Source: Brevibacterium picturae
GTDB lineage: Bacteria > Actinomycetota > Actinomycetes > Actinomycetales > Brevibacteriaceae
DNA: 64,000 nucleotides
Assembly (NCBI RefSeq): GCF_900105045.1
Contig: NZ_LT629739.1
Coordinates: 1,302,001 to 1,366,000, forward strand
Direction of reading: 5' to 3'
Part shown: in pieces, positions 15,617 through 24,274 of the stretch
How the letters are laid out: each line of letters opens with the position of its first letter
Position numbering within the stretch: the stretch's first letter is position 1
Program-made: the position numbers and the translations under genes
The notes under the pieces: model-generated
Told to the model about the DNA's origin: nothing
The model's input: only the letters and a program-made list of their open reading frames with translations
Databases searched by the model: none

Positions 15617-16243
15617 ATGCCCGATTTCACATCCGTCTTCCGTCCGCTGACCCAACTGCCCGGATACCGATCAGGTGAAGCACCCCTGCCCCTGCGACGA
15701 ATCCAACAGACGATCACGATGATCTCCTTCCTCATCTCGGCAGTGATCCTGACGGTCATGTCCGTCCTCACCGGCATCGAGGTCTTCATGCGCTACTTCT
15801 TCGACCGACCGCTGGGGTGGAACGTCAACTTCACCGAGCAGTATCTGATGGTCGGCCTGGCCTTCTTCGGCGTCACCGTCGCCTACCGGTTGGCCGGCCA
15901 CGTGGCCGTGGCCTCCATCTACGATCGGCTTCCTGACCGGACCAAGAAGCTCGTCCAGCTCCTGTCCCAGGCGGTGATCATCACGGCCGTGCTTCCGGTT
16001 CTGGTCAATGGCGCAGTCGCCGCCGGAATCTCCTTCGGACTCAACGAGACTCCAGCGGTGGGCGGTTCTGAACTGCCGCTCAACTATGGGTTGTGGAAGT
16101 CGCTGGTGCCGATCGGCAGCGCCCTGTTCATCGCCACTGTCCTCATCGACTTCGTTCGCGAGCTCTGCTCCGACTGGAGCGGCCCGATCACCGATGTCAC
16201 CCGCCCGAACCGGCAGACCGAGACCGAAGGTGGAGCACTCTGA
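15617..16243 (+). CDS. TRAP transporter small membrane subunit (DctQ family)
   Basis: About 208 residues from ATG 15617 with GAGGA at -7; the frame open from 15452 overlaps dctP and is not needed. Four membrane segments are visible, with the DctQ signature VFMRYFFDRPLGWNVNFTEQ between the first two. The subunit forms the stalk with the M subunit. The stop overlaps the M start as TGATG, and it follows the P gene after 10 bases. Confidence 0.9.
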   Translation: MPDFTSVFRPLTQLPGYRSGEAPLPLRRIQQTITMISFLISAVILTVMSVLTGIEVFMRYFFDRPLGWNVNFTEQYLMVGLAFFGVTVAYRLAGHVAVASIYDRLPDRTKKLVQLLSQAVIITAVLPVLVNGAVAAGISFGLNETPAVGGSELPLNYGLWKSLVPIGSALFIATVLIDFVRELCSDWSGPITDVTRPNRQTETEGGAL

Positions 16244-17529
16244 TGACCATCGCACTGATTCTGCTCCTGCTCCTTGTCCTCATCGTCATCGGCGTCCCGG
16301 TCTCGTTCGCGATTCTGGCGACGGGAGTCGTCGGCCTGCTCTCCCTCGGCGGTTTCGAACTCCTCAACGGGGTCTCTCAATTCGCACCCGCCTCGGCGGT
16401 GATGAGCTATTCGCTGTCTGCCGCGCCCCTGTTCATCTTCATGGCCAACCTGGTGCTGAAATCCGGGCTCGTGGACAACCTGTTCACGGCCGCACGCGTC
16501 ATCGTCGGCCGGGCCAAAGGCGGCACGGGTGTTGCCTCGGTCGCCGCCGGAGCGATCTTCGCTGCCGTGTCGGGCTCGAGCACCGCCTCGGCGGCCACAC
16601 TGGGCCAGACCTCCACCGTGAAGATGATCGATGAAGGCTACGCCCCGAAGACGGCCTCCGGCCTGGTCGCCGTCGTCGGGACGCTGGCCGCGATGATTCC
16701 GCCCTCGATCATTCTGGTCTTCTATGCGGTGACGGCCGATATCGGAGTCGGCGATGTGCTCATCGCCGGGATCATCCCCGGCCTCATCATCGCGACCGTC
16801 CTCATCGTCACGATGTACATCACTGGGCTGTCGAACTCGTCGGCGATGCCCGGTGGGGTGCCGACGACGATGCGGGAGAAGTTCGGCGCCGCGGTCAACG
16901 CCCTTCCCGTTCTCGCCCTGTTCGCCGTCGTCATCGGCCTGGTCTTCTTCGGCATCGCAACCCCGACCGAATCGGCGGCCATCGGCTGCATCGCGGCCTT
17001 CATCCTCCTCTGCATCCGCAGGAAGGCCAGTCTCGAGAATCTGGTCGCCGCATTCGTCGAAACTACGAAGACGAGTGCGATGATCCTGGCCATCATCATG
17101 GGTGCGGAGATCTTCGGACACTTCCTCGTCGAAACCCGCGTGGCACCGAACCTCGTCGACTGGATGTCCGGCCTGCCTATTTCGCCGTTCGCCGTCATGC
17201 TCATCATTTCGCTGTTCTATCTGATCCTCGGCTTCTTCCTCGATCAGATCGCCATCCTGGCCCTGACGGTCCCCGTGGTGCTGCCGCTGGTCGAACAGTT
17301 CGGCTACGATCCCGTCTGGTTCGGCATCTTCATCGTTCTCCTCGCCGAGATCGGGCTGGTGACTCCGCCCATGGGCCTCAATGCGTTCGTGGTCGCACGA
17401 TCGGCGGGTCGACCGGTGGGTGAGGTGTTCCTCGGCGCAGTTCCCTACCTCGTGGCGATGCTCATCGTCGCTTTCGTGTTCCTAGTCTGGCCGGAGATCG
17501 TCCTCTGGTTCCCCACTTACATGAAGTGA
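16243..17529 (+). CDS. TRAP transporter large permease subunit (DctM family)
   Basis: A 428-residue protein from ATG 16243 overlapping the Q stop. DctM landmarks: GVPVSFAILATGVVGLL, SLSAAPLFIFMANLVLKSGL, the conserved GAIFAAVSGSSTASAATLG, AAMIPPSIILVFYA, FFGIATPTESAAIG and the late LLAEIGLVTPPMGLNAFVV. It forms the elevator-type sodium-coupled channel. It ends 10 bases before the convergent IclR gene, with no hairpin in the gap. Confidence 0.95.
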   Translation: MTIALILLLLLVLIVIGVPVSFAILATGVVGLLSLGGFELLNGVSQFAPASAVMSYSLSAAPLFIFMANLVLKSGLVDNLFTAARVIVGRAKGGTGVASVAAGAIFAAVSGSSTASAATLGQTSTVKMIDEGYAPKTASGLVAVVGTLAAMIPPSIILVFYAVTADIGVGDVLIAGIIPGLIIATVLIVTMYITGLSNSSAMPGGVPTTMREKFGAAVNALPVLALFAVVIGLVFFGIATPTESAAIGCIAAFILLCIRRKASLENLVAAFVETTKTSAMILAIIMGAEIFGHFLVETRVAPNLVDWMSGLPISPFAVMLIISLFYLILGFFLDQIAILALTVPVVLPLVEQFGYDPVWFGIFIVLLAEIGLVTPPMGLNAFVVARSAGRPVGEVFLGAVPYLVAMLIVAFVFLVWPEIVLWFPTYMK

Positions 17530-17539
17530 GGCCCGGGGC

Positions 17540-18292
17540 TCACGACGCCCACTTACTGCGGTACTTGAGGAGGATCGACGAGATGGTGTCGGCATCATTG
17601 AGGATCTCTTCGTGGTCGCCGATCACCGCGACGGAGCCGATGGTCTCACCGTCGGCGGTCACGGAGGTGGCGATGCCCTCGATGCCCGAGGTCGAGACAG
17701 TGGGTGCAACGACGATCTGGTCAGCTTGAATCTGCCTCATCGAGTCCAGGAACTCATCGGCGAAGGGTTCGTCCTCGGGGGGAAGCATCGACAGGTAGCT
17801 CCACAGGTCGCGGCGAGACATTCCGCTGAGAAGGATCCACCCCGAGGAGGCGCGGATCAGCGAACGTTTGACGAAGTTCTCTGCCAGGTAGCTGTAGCGA
17901 GCTGACTCGGCCGCGTGGTCGACGTAGTAGAGGCCATCGCCGACGGCAATGGCGAGGACGACGGTGTGGCCGGTCGCCTCATGGATCTCCTTCAGGTGCT
18001 CGTGCGAGACCGAATCCACCGGAGACGATCCCGCGATGCGAGTCAGGAAGAACGGCGCCGGGCCCAGAAAGTAGCTGCGCTCGCGCTCGATGAGGTAACC
18101 GGTGGCGACCAGACCGTTCGCCAACCCCTGGGTCGAAGACAACGGCGCATCGATATGACCGGCCAGCTCCGTCAGCGTCAGGCCGGTTCGGCTCCGTGCC
18201 GCCGCTTCCAGGATCGCCGACACCCGATCGACCATTCGATGGTTCGGCCGGTTCGTGGCCACGGGCGAGGAGTTGTCGTGTTGCGGCGTCAT
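17540..18292 (-). CDS. IclR-family transcriptional regulator
   Basis: About 250 residues from ATG 18292; GTG 18319 is an alternative and neither has a strong ribosome site. The N-terminal winged helix (VDRVSAILEAAARSRTGLTL, then LAGHIDAPLSSTQGLANGL) is followed by the IclR effector domain (ATGHTVVLAIAVGDGLYYVD, RASSGWILLSG, and GIEGIATSVTADGETIGSVA). It lies between the TRAP operon and the divergent acyl-CoA dehydrogenase operon. An 8-mer TATACGTA occurs upstream of both, making this the likely local regulator of uptake and oxidation. Confidence 0.85.
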   Translation of the reverse strand: MTPQHDNSSPVATNRPNHRMVDRVSAILEAAARSRTGLTLTELAGHIDAPLSSTQGLANGLVATGYLIERERSYFLGPAPFFLTRIAGSSPVDSVSHEHLKEIHEATGHTVVLAIAVGDGLYYVDHAAESARYSYLAENFVKRSLIRASSGWILLSGMSRRDLWSYLSMLPPEDEPFADEFLDSMRQIQADQIVVAPTVSTSGIEGIATSVTADGETIGSVAVIGDHEEILNDADTISSILLKYRSKWAS

Positions 18293-18331
18293 GGGTTCAG
18301 GATACTTCACCCTTCTCACTTTAGTTACGGG

Positions 18332-18349
18332 TATACGTAATTGGATACG
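18332..18349. promoter_or_regulatory. Candidate IclR site in the divergent promoter region
   Basis: TATACGTA at 18332-18339, followed by GGATAC, lies 40 bases upstream of the IclR start and 61 bases before the acyl-CoA dehydrogenase start. The same 8-mer followed by GGTAT is at 14468 upstream of the TRAP operon. Confidence 0.4.
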
Positions 18350-18399
18350 GCACTATGTAGTAGGATGGTCGAGACAACGCAGTCTATGAGGAGATGACA

Positions 18400-19521
18400 A
18401 TGCTGACCGGATTGTTTCCCGCACCAGCTGATGAGACCGAAGAGCTGACCCGACTTCGCTATGCGGTGAGAGCGTTCCTTCAGCGCGAGCGCGATTCCGG
18501 GAACTTCACGCCCTGGGTCGACACCTGGCTGACACGCTGGGACACCGACTTCACGAAGAAGCTGGCCGACCAGGGATGGCTGGGCATGACGATCCCCACC
18601 GACCACGGGGGCCACGGCAAGACCTTCCTCGAACGCTTCGTCGTCACCGAGGAGCTCCTGGCCGGAGGGGCTCCCCTCGCCGCCCACTGGGTGGCCGACC
18701 GGCAGATCGGACCATCGATCCTCAAATACGGCACCGACTTCCAGAAACAGACCTACCTGCCCCGGATCGCCGCCGGCGATGTCAGCTTCGGCATCGGCAT
18801 GTCCGAGCCTGACTCCGGCTCGGACCTGGCCAGCGTGAAGACCAAAGGAGTGCGCGTCGACGGCGGGTGGGAGGTCACCGGCACCAAGGTCTGGACCTCC
18901 GGGGCTCACCACGCGGACCGCTTCATCGTCCTGGCTCGCACCGAGGCGCTCGACACCTCCGACCGGCACGCCGGCCTGTCCCAGTTCATCGTCGACCTCA
19001 CGGACCCTGCCGTCGATGTCAACGTCATCACCTCAATGAACGGCTCGCAGCATTTCAACGAGGTCGTCCTCAATTCGGTCTTCGTCGCCGATGATCACGT
19101 CTTCGGCACGATCGGCAAGGGGTGGGAGCAGGTCACCTCGGAGCTGTCCTATGAACGCAGCGGTCCCGAGCGCGTCCTCTCCACTTATCCGCTGCTGGCC
19201 GAGGGCCTGGCCTCACAACATCGGCGGGCGTTCCTCCCCCACCTGGCCCGCGTCATCGGGCTGCGCACGATGTCATTCGGCATCGCCCATGCCCTGGCTC
19301 GCGGCGAGACACCCGACACCGCGGCTGCGATCGTCAAGGTCCTCGGCACCAAGCTCGAAGGCGATATCGCCGAGACCGCCGACAGGGTGCGCCTCGAGGG
19401 CTCCACCGGATTGGACTCCATGGTCTCGGCCAGCATTCTGCAGCGACCGGGATTCACTCTGCGCGGAGGCACCACGGAGATCCTCGACGGAATCATCGCC
19501 CGCCAACTCGGCCTGCGCTGA
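18400..19521 (+). CDS. Acyl-CoA dehydrogenase (catalytic-type subunit)
   Basis: About 373 residues. ATG 18400 is preferred because GAGGAG lies 6 bases before it; ATG 18394 is in frame. Landmarks: YAVRAFLQRERDSG, GWLGMTIPTDHGGHG, the FAD-domain signature GIGMSEPDSGSDLASVKTKG, WTSGAHHADRFIV, ELSYERSGPERVL and RGGTTEILDGIIARQLGL. It is followed at 14 bases by a second, shorter dehydrogenase, an arrangement like the heteromeric FadE pairs of steroid and bile acid degraders. It should introduce a 2,3 double bond into the acyl-CoA made by the downstream CoA transferase. Confidence 0.9.
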   Translation: MLTGLFPAPADETEELTRLRYAVRAFLQRERDSGNFTPWVDTWLTRWDTDFTKKLADQGWLGMTIPTDHGGHGKTFLERFVVTEELLAGGAPLAAHWVADRQIGPSILKYGTDFQKQTYLPRIAAGDVSFGIGMSEPDSGSDLASVKTKGVRVDGGWEVTGTKVWTSGAHHADRFIVLARTEALDTSDRHAGLSQFIVDLTDPAVDVNVITSMNGSQHFNEVVLNSVFVADDHVFGTIGKGWEQVTSELSYERSGPERVLSTYPLLAEGLASQHRRAFLPHLARVIGLRTMSFGIAHALARGETPDTAAAIVKVLGTKLEGDIAETADRVRLEGSTGLDSMVSASILQRPGFTLRGGTTEILDGIIARQLGLR

Positions 19522-19535
19522 AAGGAAGTTAAGCA

Positions 19536-20549
19536 ATGACATTCACCGATGACCTCGACCAAGTCAGCGAGCTCGCCGCGAGCATCGTCGACGATGCCGG
19601 ACTCACTCACACGAGTGTTGAGACACCCGATCTGACTTCGCTGCTGGATAAGCTCGCCGAGGCGGGTCTGACCGATATCGCGCGCGAGTCCGATGACTCC
19701 GACAACCTCGAAGTCCTGGCCGCGACCATTGGCACCCAGGTGGGGCTGGCGCACGCGGGGATCTTCTACCCCACCGCCGATTTCGACCTGTACCCGATCA
19801 GACTGGTCGCCGGCACCGAGCTCGACGGCACCCTGCCAGCAGGCACACTGCTCGTGCCGTGGTCCGCGATCGACCAGGGCCAGCCCATCGCGTGGGCCAC
19901 CCACGCCGAGGCGGTCCTCACCCATCGTGCCACCGACGTCGGAGTGGAGATCGCACTGATCACCGACGTCCGGGCCTCGGAACCGATCGTGAGCATCGAC
20001 GGCTCACCGGCCGCCCGGATCACCACCACCTCGGCGCCGGACTGGGTGGATGCTTCTGCACACGCAAGCGAATGGATCGCAGGAGTCCGTCAGGCAACCG
20101 CCCTGGCGGTGACGGCGGCGCAGCTGTCCGAGATCGTGGAGATGACGGTGCGCTATGCCACCGAACGCACGCAGTTCGGTCGTCCCGTCGGAAAGTTCCA
20201 GGCCGTTCAGAAGCTTGTGGCCGAATCGGCTGCGAACGCGGAGATGGTCGCCTCGGCGGCCGCGAGCTCACTCCAGCACCTGTCATCTGGCCAGCAGCTC
20301 GACTCTGCTGCCAGGCTCGAAATCGTGGCCGGCTGCCTCACCGCCTTCGATGCCATCGAGGTCGTCGTGCGCAACTCGCACCAGGCGCTGGGTGCTATCG
20401 GCACAACACTCGAGCATCCCCTGCAGAGATACACCAGGGGCGTGCTGCAGACCAGACGGCAGATGGATTCCTCCGAGGGTCTGCTCGACAGCCTGTCCGC
20501 ACTGGTCACGTCCGACGAGGACACTGTGTGGGAGATGGTCGCATCATGA
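19536..20549 (+). CDS. Acyl-CoA dehydrogenase-like protein (partner subunit)
   Basis: A 337-residue protein from ATG 19536 (AAGGAAG at -8). The C-terminal helical domain is recognisable (IVEMTVRYATERTQFGRPVG, KFQAVQKLVAESAANAEMV, and HQALGAIGTTLEHPLQRYTR). The N-terminal and FAD domains are reduced, and the usual EGT/GGT active-site segment is absent. Such short members typically form a heteromer with a full-length dehydrogenase, here the preceding gene. The stop overlaps the CoA transferase start by ATGA, so the three proteins are translated together. Confidence 0.8.
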   Translation: MTFTDDLDQVSELAASIVDDAGLTHTSVETPDLTSLLDKLAEAGLTDIARESDDSDNLEVLAATIGTQVGLAHAGIFYPTADFDLYPIRLVAGTELDGTLPAGTLLVPWSAIDQGQPIAWATHAEAVLTHRATDVGVEIALITDVRASEPIVSIDGSPAARITTTSAPDWVDASAHASEWIAGVRQATALAVTAAQLSEIVEMTVRYATERTQFGRPVGKFQAVQKLVAESAANAEMVASAAASSLQHLSSGQQLDSAARLEIVAGCLTAFDAIEVVVRNSHQALGAIGTTLEHPLQRYTRGVLQTRRQMDSSEGLLDSLSALVTSDEDTVWEMVAS

Positions 20550-21772
20550 TCTTGGACGGACTCAAAGTCATCGACCTGTCCCGCATCATGGCAGGGCCGC
20601 TGGCTGCCCAGTATCTGGCTGACCATGGTGCCGACGTGATCAAGGTCGAAGGACCTGCGCAGGATGACACTCGCAAATGGGGGCCGCCCTTCGCCGATGA
20701 CGGAACCACCGGCTACTACAACGCGCTCAATCGCAACAAACGCAATATCTGCCTCGACCTGAAATCTGCCGAGGGCCAGGACGTCCTCGCCAAGCTGCTC
20801 GCCGATGCCGATGTCCTCATCGACAACTTCAAGGCCGGCACCCTGGACAAATGGGGCTTCGCCCCGGACCGGATCGAACAGGACTTTCCCCGCCTCATCC
20901 ACTGTCGGATCACCGGCTATGGAATCGATGGTCCCCTCGGCGGACAGCCCGGCTATGACGCTGTCATGCAGGCGTACGGCGGGCTGATGAGCGTCACCGG
21001 TGAACCCGATGGTTCACCCGTACGCCTCGGGATGCCCGCGGTCGACATGGTCACCGCTCTGCACAGCTTCTCCGGCATTCTGCTGGCCCTGCGCGAGCGG
21101 GAGTCGACGGGACGAGGCCAGCTCTTGGACTCGACTCTGCTCGACAGTGCCGTGAGCATGCTCATTCCCCAAGCTTCGAATTGGCTCTACGGTGGTGGCA
21201 CCCCGCATCGCACCGGTGCCGCTCATCCCACGGTGGCTCCCTACGAGGTGTTCGCCTGCGCAGACGGCGACCTCTTCATCGCCGGGGGCAATGACGGCCA
21301 GTTCGCCAAGATCTGTCGGTATCTTGGTGTGATGGAACTCGTCGACGATCCGCGGTTTTCCAGCAACGGTGCCCGGAGCACCAACCGCGCCGAACTCAAG
21401 GAACTCCTGCAGCCACGGGTCGCGGCCCAGCCGCGCGCGGATCTCCTGCAGGCCCTGGCGGCGCAGGGAATTCCTGCCGCCCCGGTCAATACGGTTCCCG
21501 AGATGTATGAGGAGCCCCAGGTGAAGCACCGGAAGCTGTTCTTCGAAGACGAATCGGGGTTCAAGGGCGTGCGCAATCCGATTGTCCTGTCGGGCCAGGA
21601 GGCACCGACGCCCACTCGCCCGGCCCGGACGGGTCAGCATTCATCGCAGATCCTCGCCGAATGCGGATTCGATGAGGAGCAGATCGCCGCCCTGCAGAAC
21701 TCCGGCGCGGTCACAGCAGAGTCTGAGTTGCCCGCAGCGTCAGCAGAACAAACAGAAAAGAGCATGTCATGA
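20546..21772 (+). CDS. Class III (CaiB/BaiF) CoA transferase
   Basis: A 408-residue enzyme from ATG 20546, overlapping the previous stop; a longer frame back to 19859 is a shadow of the dehydrogenase. Full-length landmarks are present: GLKVIDLSRIMAGPLAAQ, GADVIKVEGPAQDDTRKWGP, NRNKRNICLDLK, and the catalytic region GRGQLLDSTLLDSAV, where the second Asp aligns with the acyl-aspartate nucleophile. It should activate an imported carboxylic acid by CoA exchange. With the TRAP transporter, two dehydrogenases and an enoyl-CoA hydratase it completes an acid-to-hydroxyacyl-CoA route for an unknown substrate. Confidence 0.9.
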   Translation: MILDGLKVIDLSRIMAGPLAAQYLADHGADVIKVEGPAQDDTRKWGPPFADDGTTGYYNALNRNKRNICLDLKSAEGQDVLAKLLADADVLIDNFKAGTLDKWGFAPDRIEQDFPRLIHCRITGYGIDGPLGGQPGYDAVMQAYGGLMSVTGEPDGSPVRLGMPAVDMVTALHSFSGILLALRERESTGRGQLLDSTLLDSAVSMLIPQASNWLYGGGTPHRTGAAHPTVAPYEVFACADGDLFIAGGNDGQFAKICRYLGVMELVDDPRFSSNGARSTNRAELKELLQPRVAAQPRADLLQALAAQGIPAAPVNTVPEMYEEPQVKHRKLFFEDESGFKGVRNPIVLSGQEAPTPTRPARTGQHSSQILAECGFDEEQIAALQNSGAVTAESELPAASAEQTEKSMS

Positions 21773-22581
21773 GCGAACAATCCCAGAACCTCATCCTGGT
21801 CACACAGCCGGCGCCCGCCATCGAGCTGTGGAGCCTCAATCTTCCCGAGCAGCGCAATCCGATCACCGATGAGCCGATGATCGAGGCGCTCATCGGCAAC
21901 ATCGATCGGATCCGTGATGACAAGTCGGTCAAGTGCGTGATCCTCACCGGTGAGGGCAAGGCGTTCTCTGCCGGCGGCAACATCAAGAAGATGGCCGATA
22001 AGTCAGGCATGTTCGGCGGAGAGTTCGACGAAATCCGCGAGGGCTACCGCAACGGTGTCCAGCGCATTCCTCTGGCGATGAGGTCCGTCGACGTTCCGTT
22101 CATCGCCGCGGTCAATGGGCCCGCGGTCGGTGCAGGCATGGACCTGACGACCATGTGCGATATGCGTGTGGCTGCCGAGCAGGCGTGGTTCGCCGAGTCG
22201 TTCGTCCAGCTCGGGCTCATCGCCGGTGATGGCGGTGCCTGGTTCCTCCCTCGCCTGATCGGATCCGCTCGAGCCGCTGAGATGGCGTTGACCGGCGATC
22301 GAGTCGATGCGGTCACCGCCGAACGGTGGGGCCTGGTCAACTACGTCGTCTCTGCCGAGAACCTCATCGAACGCTCTCTCGAGCTGGCCGGACGCATTGT
22401 GGCCAACCCCGTGTATTCGGTCCGGGCGACCAAGCAGCTCCTCCTCGATTCGGAGCGCCACACACTCGAGTCGATGCTGGAGGAATGCGCCTCACTGCAG
22501 GCCAACGCGCATTTCCAGCCCGATCATCATGAAGCTGTGGCCGCGATGCTGGAGAAGCGCGCGCCTCGCTTCACCAGCTGA
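21769..22581 (+). CDS. Enoyl-CoA hydratase/isomerase (crotonase) family protein
   Basis: A 270-residue crotonase starting ATG 21769 within the stop of the CoA transferase (ATGA). The oxyanion-hole segments are visible: GKAFSAGGNIKKM and AVNGPAVGAGMDLTTMCDMR. The second glutamate site region reads FAESFVQLGLIAGDGGAW, where one of the two catalytic glutamates of classical hydratases (E-x9-GLIPGAGG) is replaced by the GLIAGDGG form. It probably hydrates or isomerises the enoyl-CoA from the upstream dehydrogenases. Last gene of the operon, followed by a strong hairpin. Confidence 0.85.
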   Translation: MSEQSQNLILVTQPAPAIELWSLNLPEQRNPITDEPMIEALIGNIDRIRDDKSVKCVILTGEGKAFSAGGNIKKMADKSGMFGGEFDEIREGYRNGVQRIPLAMRSVDVPFIAAVNGPAVGAGMDLTTMCDMRVAAEQAWFAESFVQLGLIAGDGGAWFLPRLIGSARAAEMALTGDRVDAVTAERWGLVNYVVSAENLIERSLELAGRIVANPVYSVRATKQLLLDSERHTLESMLEECASLQANAHFQPDHHEAVAAMLEKRAPRFTS

Positions 22582-22606
22582 GTGTTCCAAGTTCCACTGT
22601 CACAAC

Positions 22607-22651
22607 ACAGGGGCCGGGTTCGACCAATCGATGGCTGAACCCGGCCCCTGT
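22607..22651. terminator. Bidirectional terminator between the crotonase and malic enzyme genes
   Basis: Arms 22607-22621 and 22637-22651 are perfect 15-base reverse complements with a 15-base loop. It lies between two convergent genes, 25 bases after one stop and 25 bases before the other. Confidence 0.75.
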
Positions 22652-22676
22652 TGAAGTGGTGCTCAGAAGCGGACCT

Positions 22677-23888
22677 CTATCCCCGCGCCACTCCAGCGGC
22701 ATTGGCAGCGGTCTCGACCGCAGCAGCCACGGCAGGAGCAACTCGCTCGTCCATGGCACCGGGGACGATGTAGTCCGGGCGCAGGTCGTCGCCGACCAGA
22801 TCGGCGACGGCACGCGCAGCGGCGAGCTTCATCTCATCGGTGATGTCGGTGGCCCCGGCGTCCAGGGCTCCGCGGAAGATTCCGGGGAAGGCCAGGACGT
22901 TGTTGATCTGGTTCGGGAAGTCGCTGCGGCCGGTGGCGACGACCGAGGCGTACTTCTCTGCGATGTCCGGGGTGATCTCCGGGTTCGGGTTCGACAGGCC
23001 GAAGATCACGGCATTCTCGGCCATCTGCGGCAGGTGCTTCTCATCAATCGTGCCGCCGGAGACGCCGATGAACACATCCGCACCGGCCAGAGCGGTGTCG
23101 ATCCCGCCTGTGATGCCGCGCGGATTCGTGTTCGACGCCAGCCATTCCTTCGTCGGGGTCAGATCGCCGCGTTCGGAGTCGATGATTCCCTTGGAGTCGA
23201 GGACGACGACATCCTTGACTCCGGCATCGTCGAGGATCTTGGCCACGGCCACTCCGGCAGCGCCTGCTCCGGAGAGGACGACCTTGATGGAGTCGAAGGA
23301 CTTGTCGACCACCCGCAGCGCATTCGTCAGCGCGGCGAGGACGACGACGGCGGTGCCGTGCTGGTCATCGTGCATGACCGGAATGTCGAGGGCGGCCTTG
23401 ACCCTGTCCTCGATCTCGAAGCAGCGAGGCGCCGAGATGTCCTCGAGGTTGACCGCGCCGAATGACGGGGCCATGCGGACAAGGGTCTCGACGATCTCGT
23501 CGGCGTCATTCGTGTCGAGGACGATCGGGATCGCGTCGAGTCCGGAGAAACGCTTGAACAGGGCGCACTTGCCCTCCATGACCGGCAGGGATGCCTTGGC
23601 CCCGATGTCGCCGAGGCCGAGCACGGCCGATCCGTCGGAGACGACGGCAACGAGGCGACCGGTCCAGGTGTGGGTCCGCGCCAGTTCCGGTTCGTCCTTG
23701 ATCGCGGTGCAGACCTTGGCAACACCCGGGGTGTAGGCGATCGAGAGATCGCGCTGGGTTTCGAGCGGACGGGTGAGCTCGGCAGAGAGCTTGCCGCCTT
23801 CGTGCCCGGCGAAGATCTCATCATCGGTGATCGGCGGCAGCGAGTTCTGTGCGGCAGCGGCGGTAGATGTATCGGTCGTTGTCGTCAT
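22677..23888 (-). CDS. NAD(P)-dependent malic enzyme
   Basis: A 403-residue short-form malic enzyme from ATG 23888 with GAGGATC upstream; the frame open to 24173 is an unlikely extension. Motifs: LSIAYTPGVAKVC (catalytic Tyr), VSDGSAVLGLGDIGAKASLP, MEGKCALFKRF (catalytic Lys), the metal site in VMHDDQHGTA, the dinucleotide fold VLSGAGAAGVAVAKIL, and GRSDFPNQINN. It oxidatively decarboxylates malate to pyruvate. The large forms have a C-terminal phosphotransacetylase domain; here it is absent. Single-gene unit ending at a shared bidirectional hairpin. Confidence 0.95.
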   Translation of the reverse strand: MTTTTDTSTAAAAQNSLPPITDDEIFAGHEGGKLSAELTRPLETQRDLSIAYTPGVAKVCTAIKDEPELARTHTWTGRLVAVVSDGSAVLGLGDIGAKASLPVMEGKCALFKRFSGLDAIPIVLDTNDADEIVETLVRMAPSFGAVNLEDISAPRCFEIEDRVKAALDIPVMHDDQHGTAVVVLAALTNALRVVDKSFDSIKVVLSGAGAAGVAVAKILDDAGVKDVVVLDSKGIIDSERGDLTPTKEWLASNTNPRGITGGIDTALAGADVFIGVSGGTIDEKHLPQMAENAVIFGLSNPNPEITPDIAEKYASVVATGRSDFPNQINNVLAFPGIFRGALDAGATDITDEMKLAAARAVADLVGDDLRPDYIVPGAMDERVAPAVAAAVETAANAAGVARG

Positions 23889-24144
23889 GTTTGATCCTCG
23901 TGGTCTCGTGACGGCCGGCATCGCAGCGATGCCGCCATCGGTGTTCGTCAGACCGCGGTGCCATACCACGGGGCATATCTGGCAGCGGTCGAATCGAAGA
24001 GCTGTCACCAAGATGGATGGGGCGGTGACGTCTGCGCAGTGTGGTTCGCGCCCTTTGTGAAGGACTGTGCGTGGCTGCGCAGGGCACGAGCGGTTCGCAG
24101 TCGGCCGAGTTCCGACCTCAAGAAACGCACTGTGCAACTCGGCC

Positions 24145-24172
24145 AGCATAGCCGATGAGTCACTGCTGTCCA
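24145..24172 (-). promoter_or_regulatory. Possible promoter of the malic enzyme gene
   Basis: On the minus strand TGGACA (24172-24167) and TATGCT (24150-24145) are spaced by 16 bases, about 257 bases upstream of the start. The surrounding 386-base gap (23889-24274) shows no supported gene, so a long leader or another promoter nearer the gene is possible. Confidence 0.25.
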
Positions 24173-24274
24173 CCCTGAAAAGTCACCTTCGCCGAGGTTA
24201 CCGCCCCGTTTTGAGGCATGTTCACAATACCTTTGACCTGGGTGAATTGAATCCGGAAGGTCGTGTTCCGAGTC

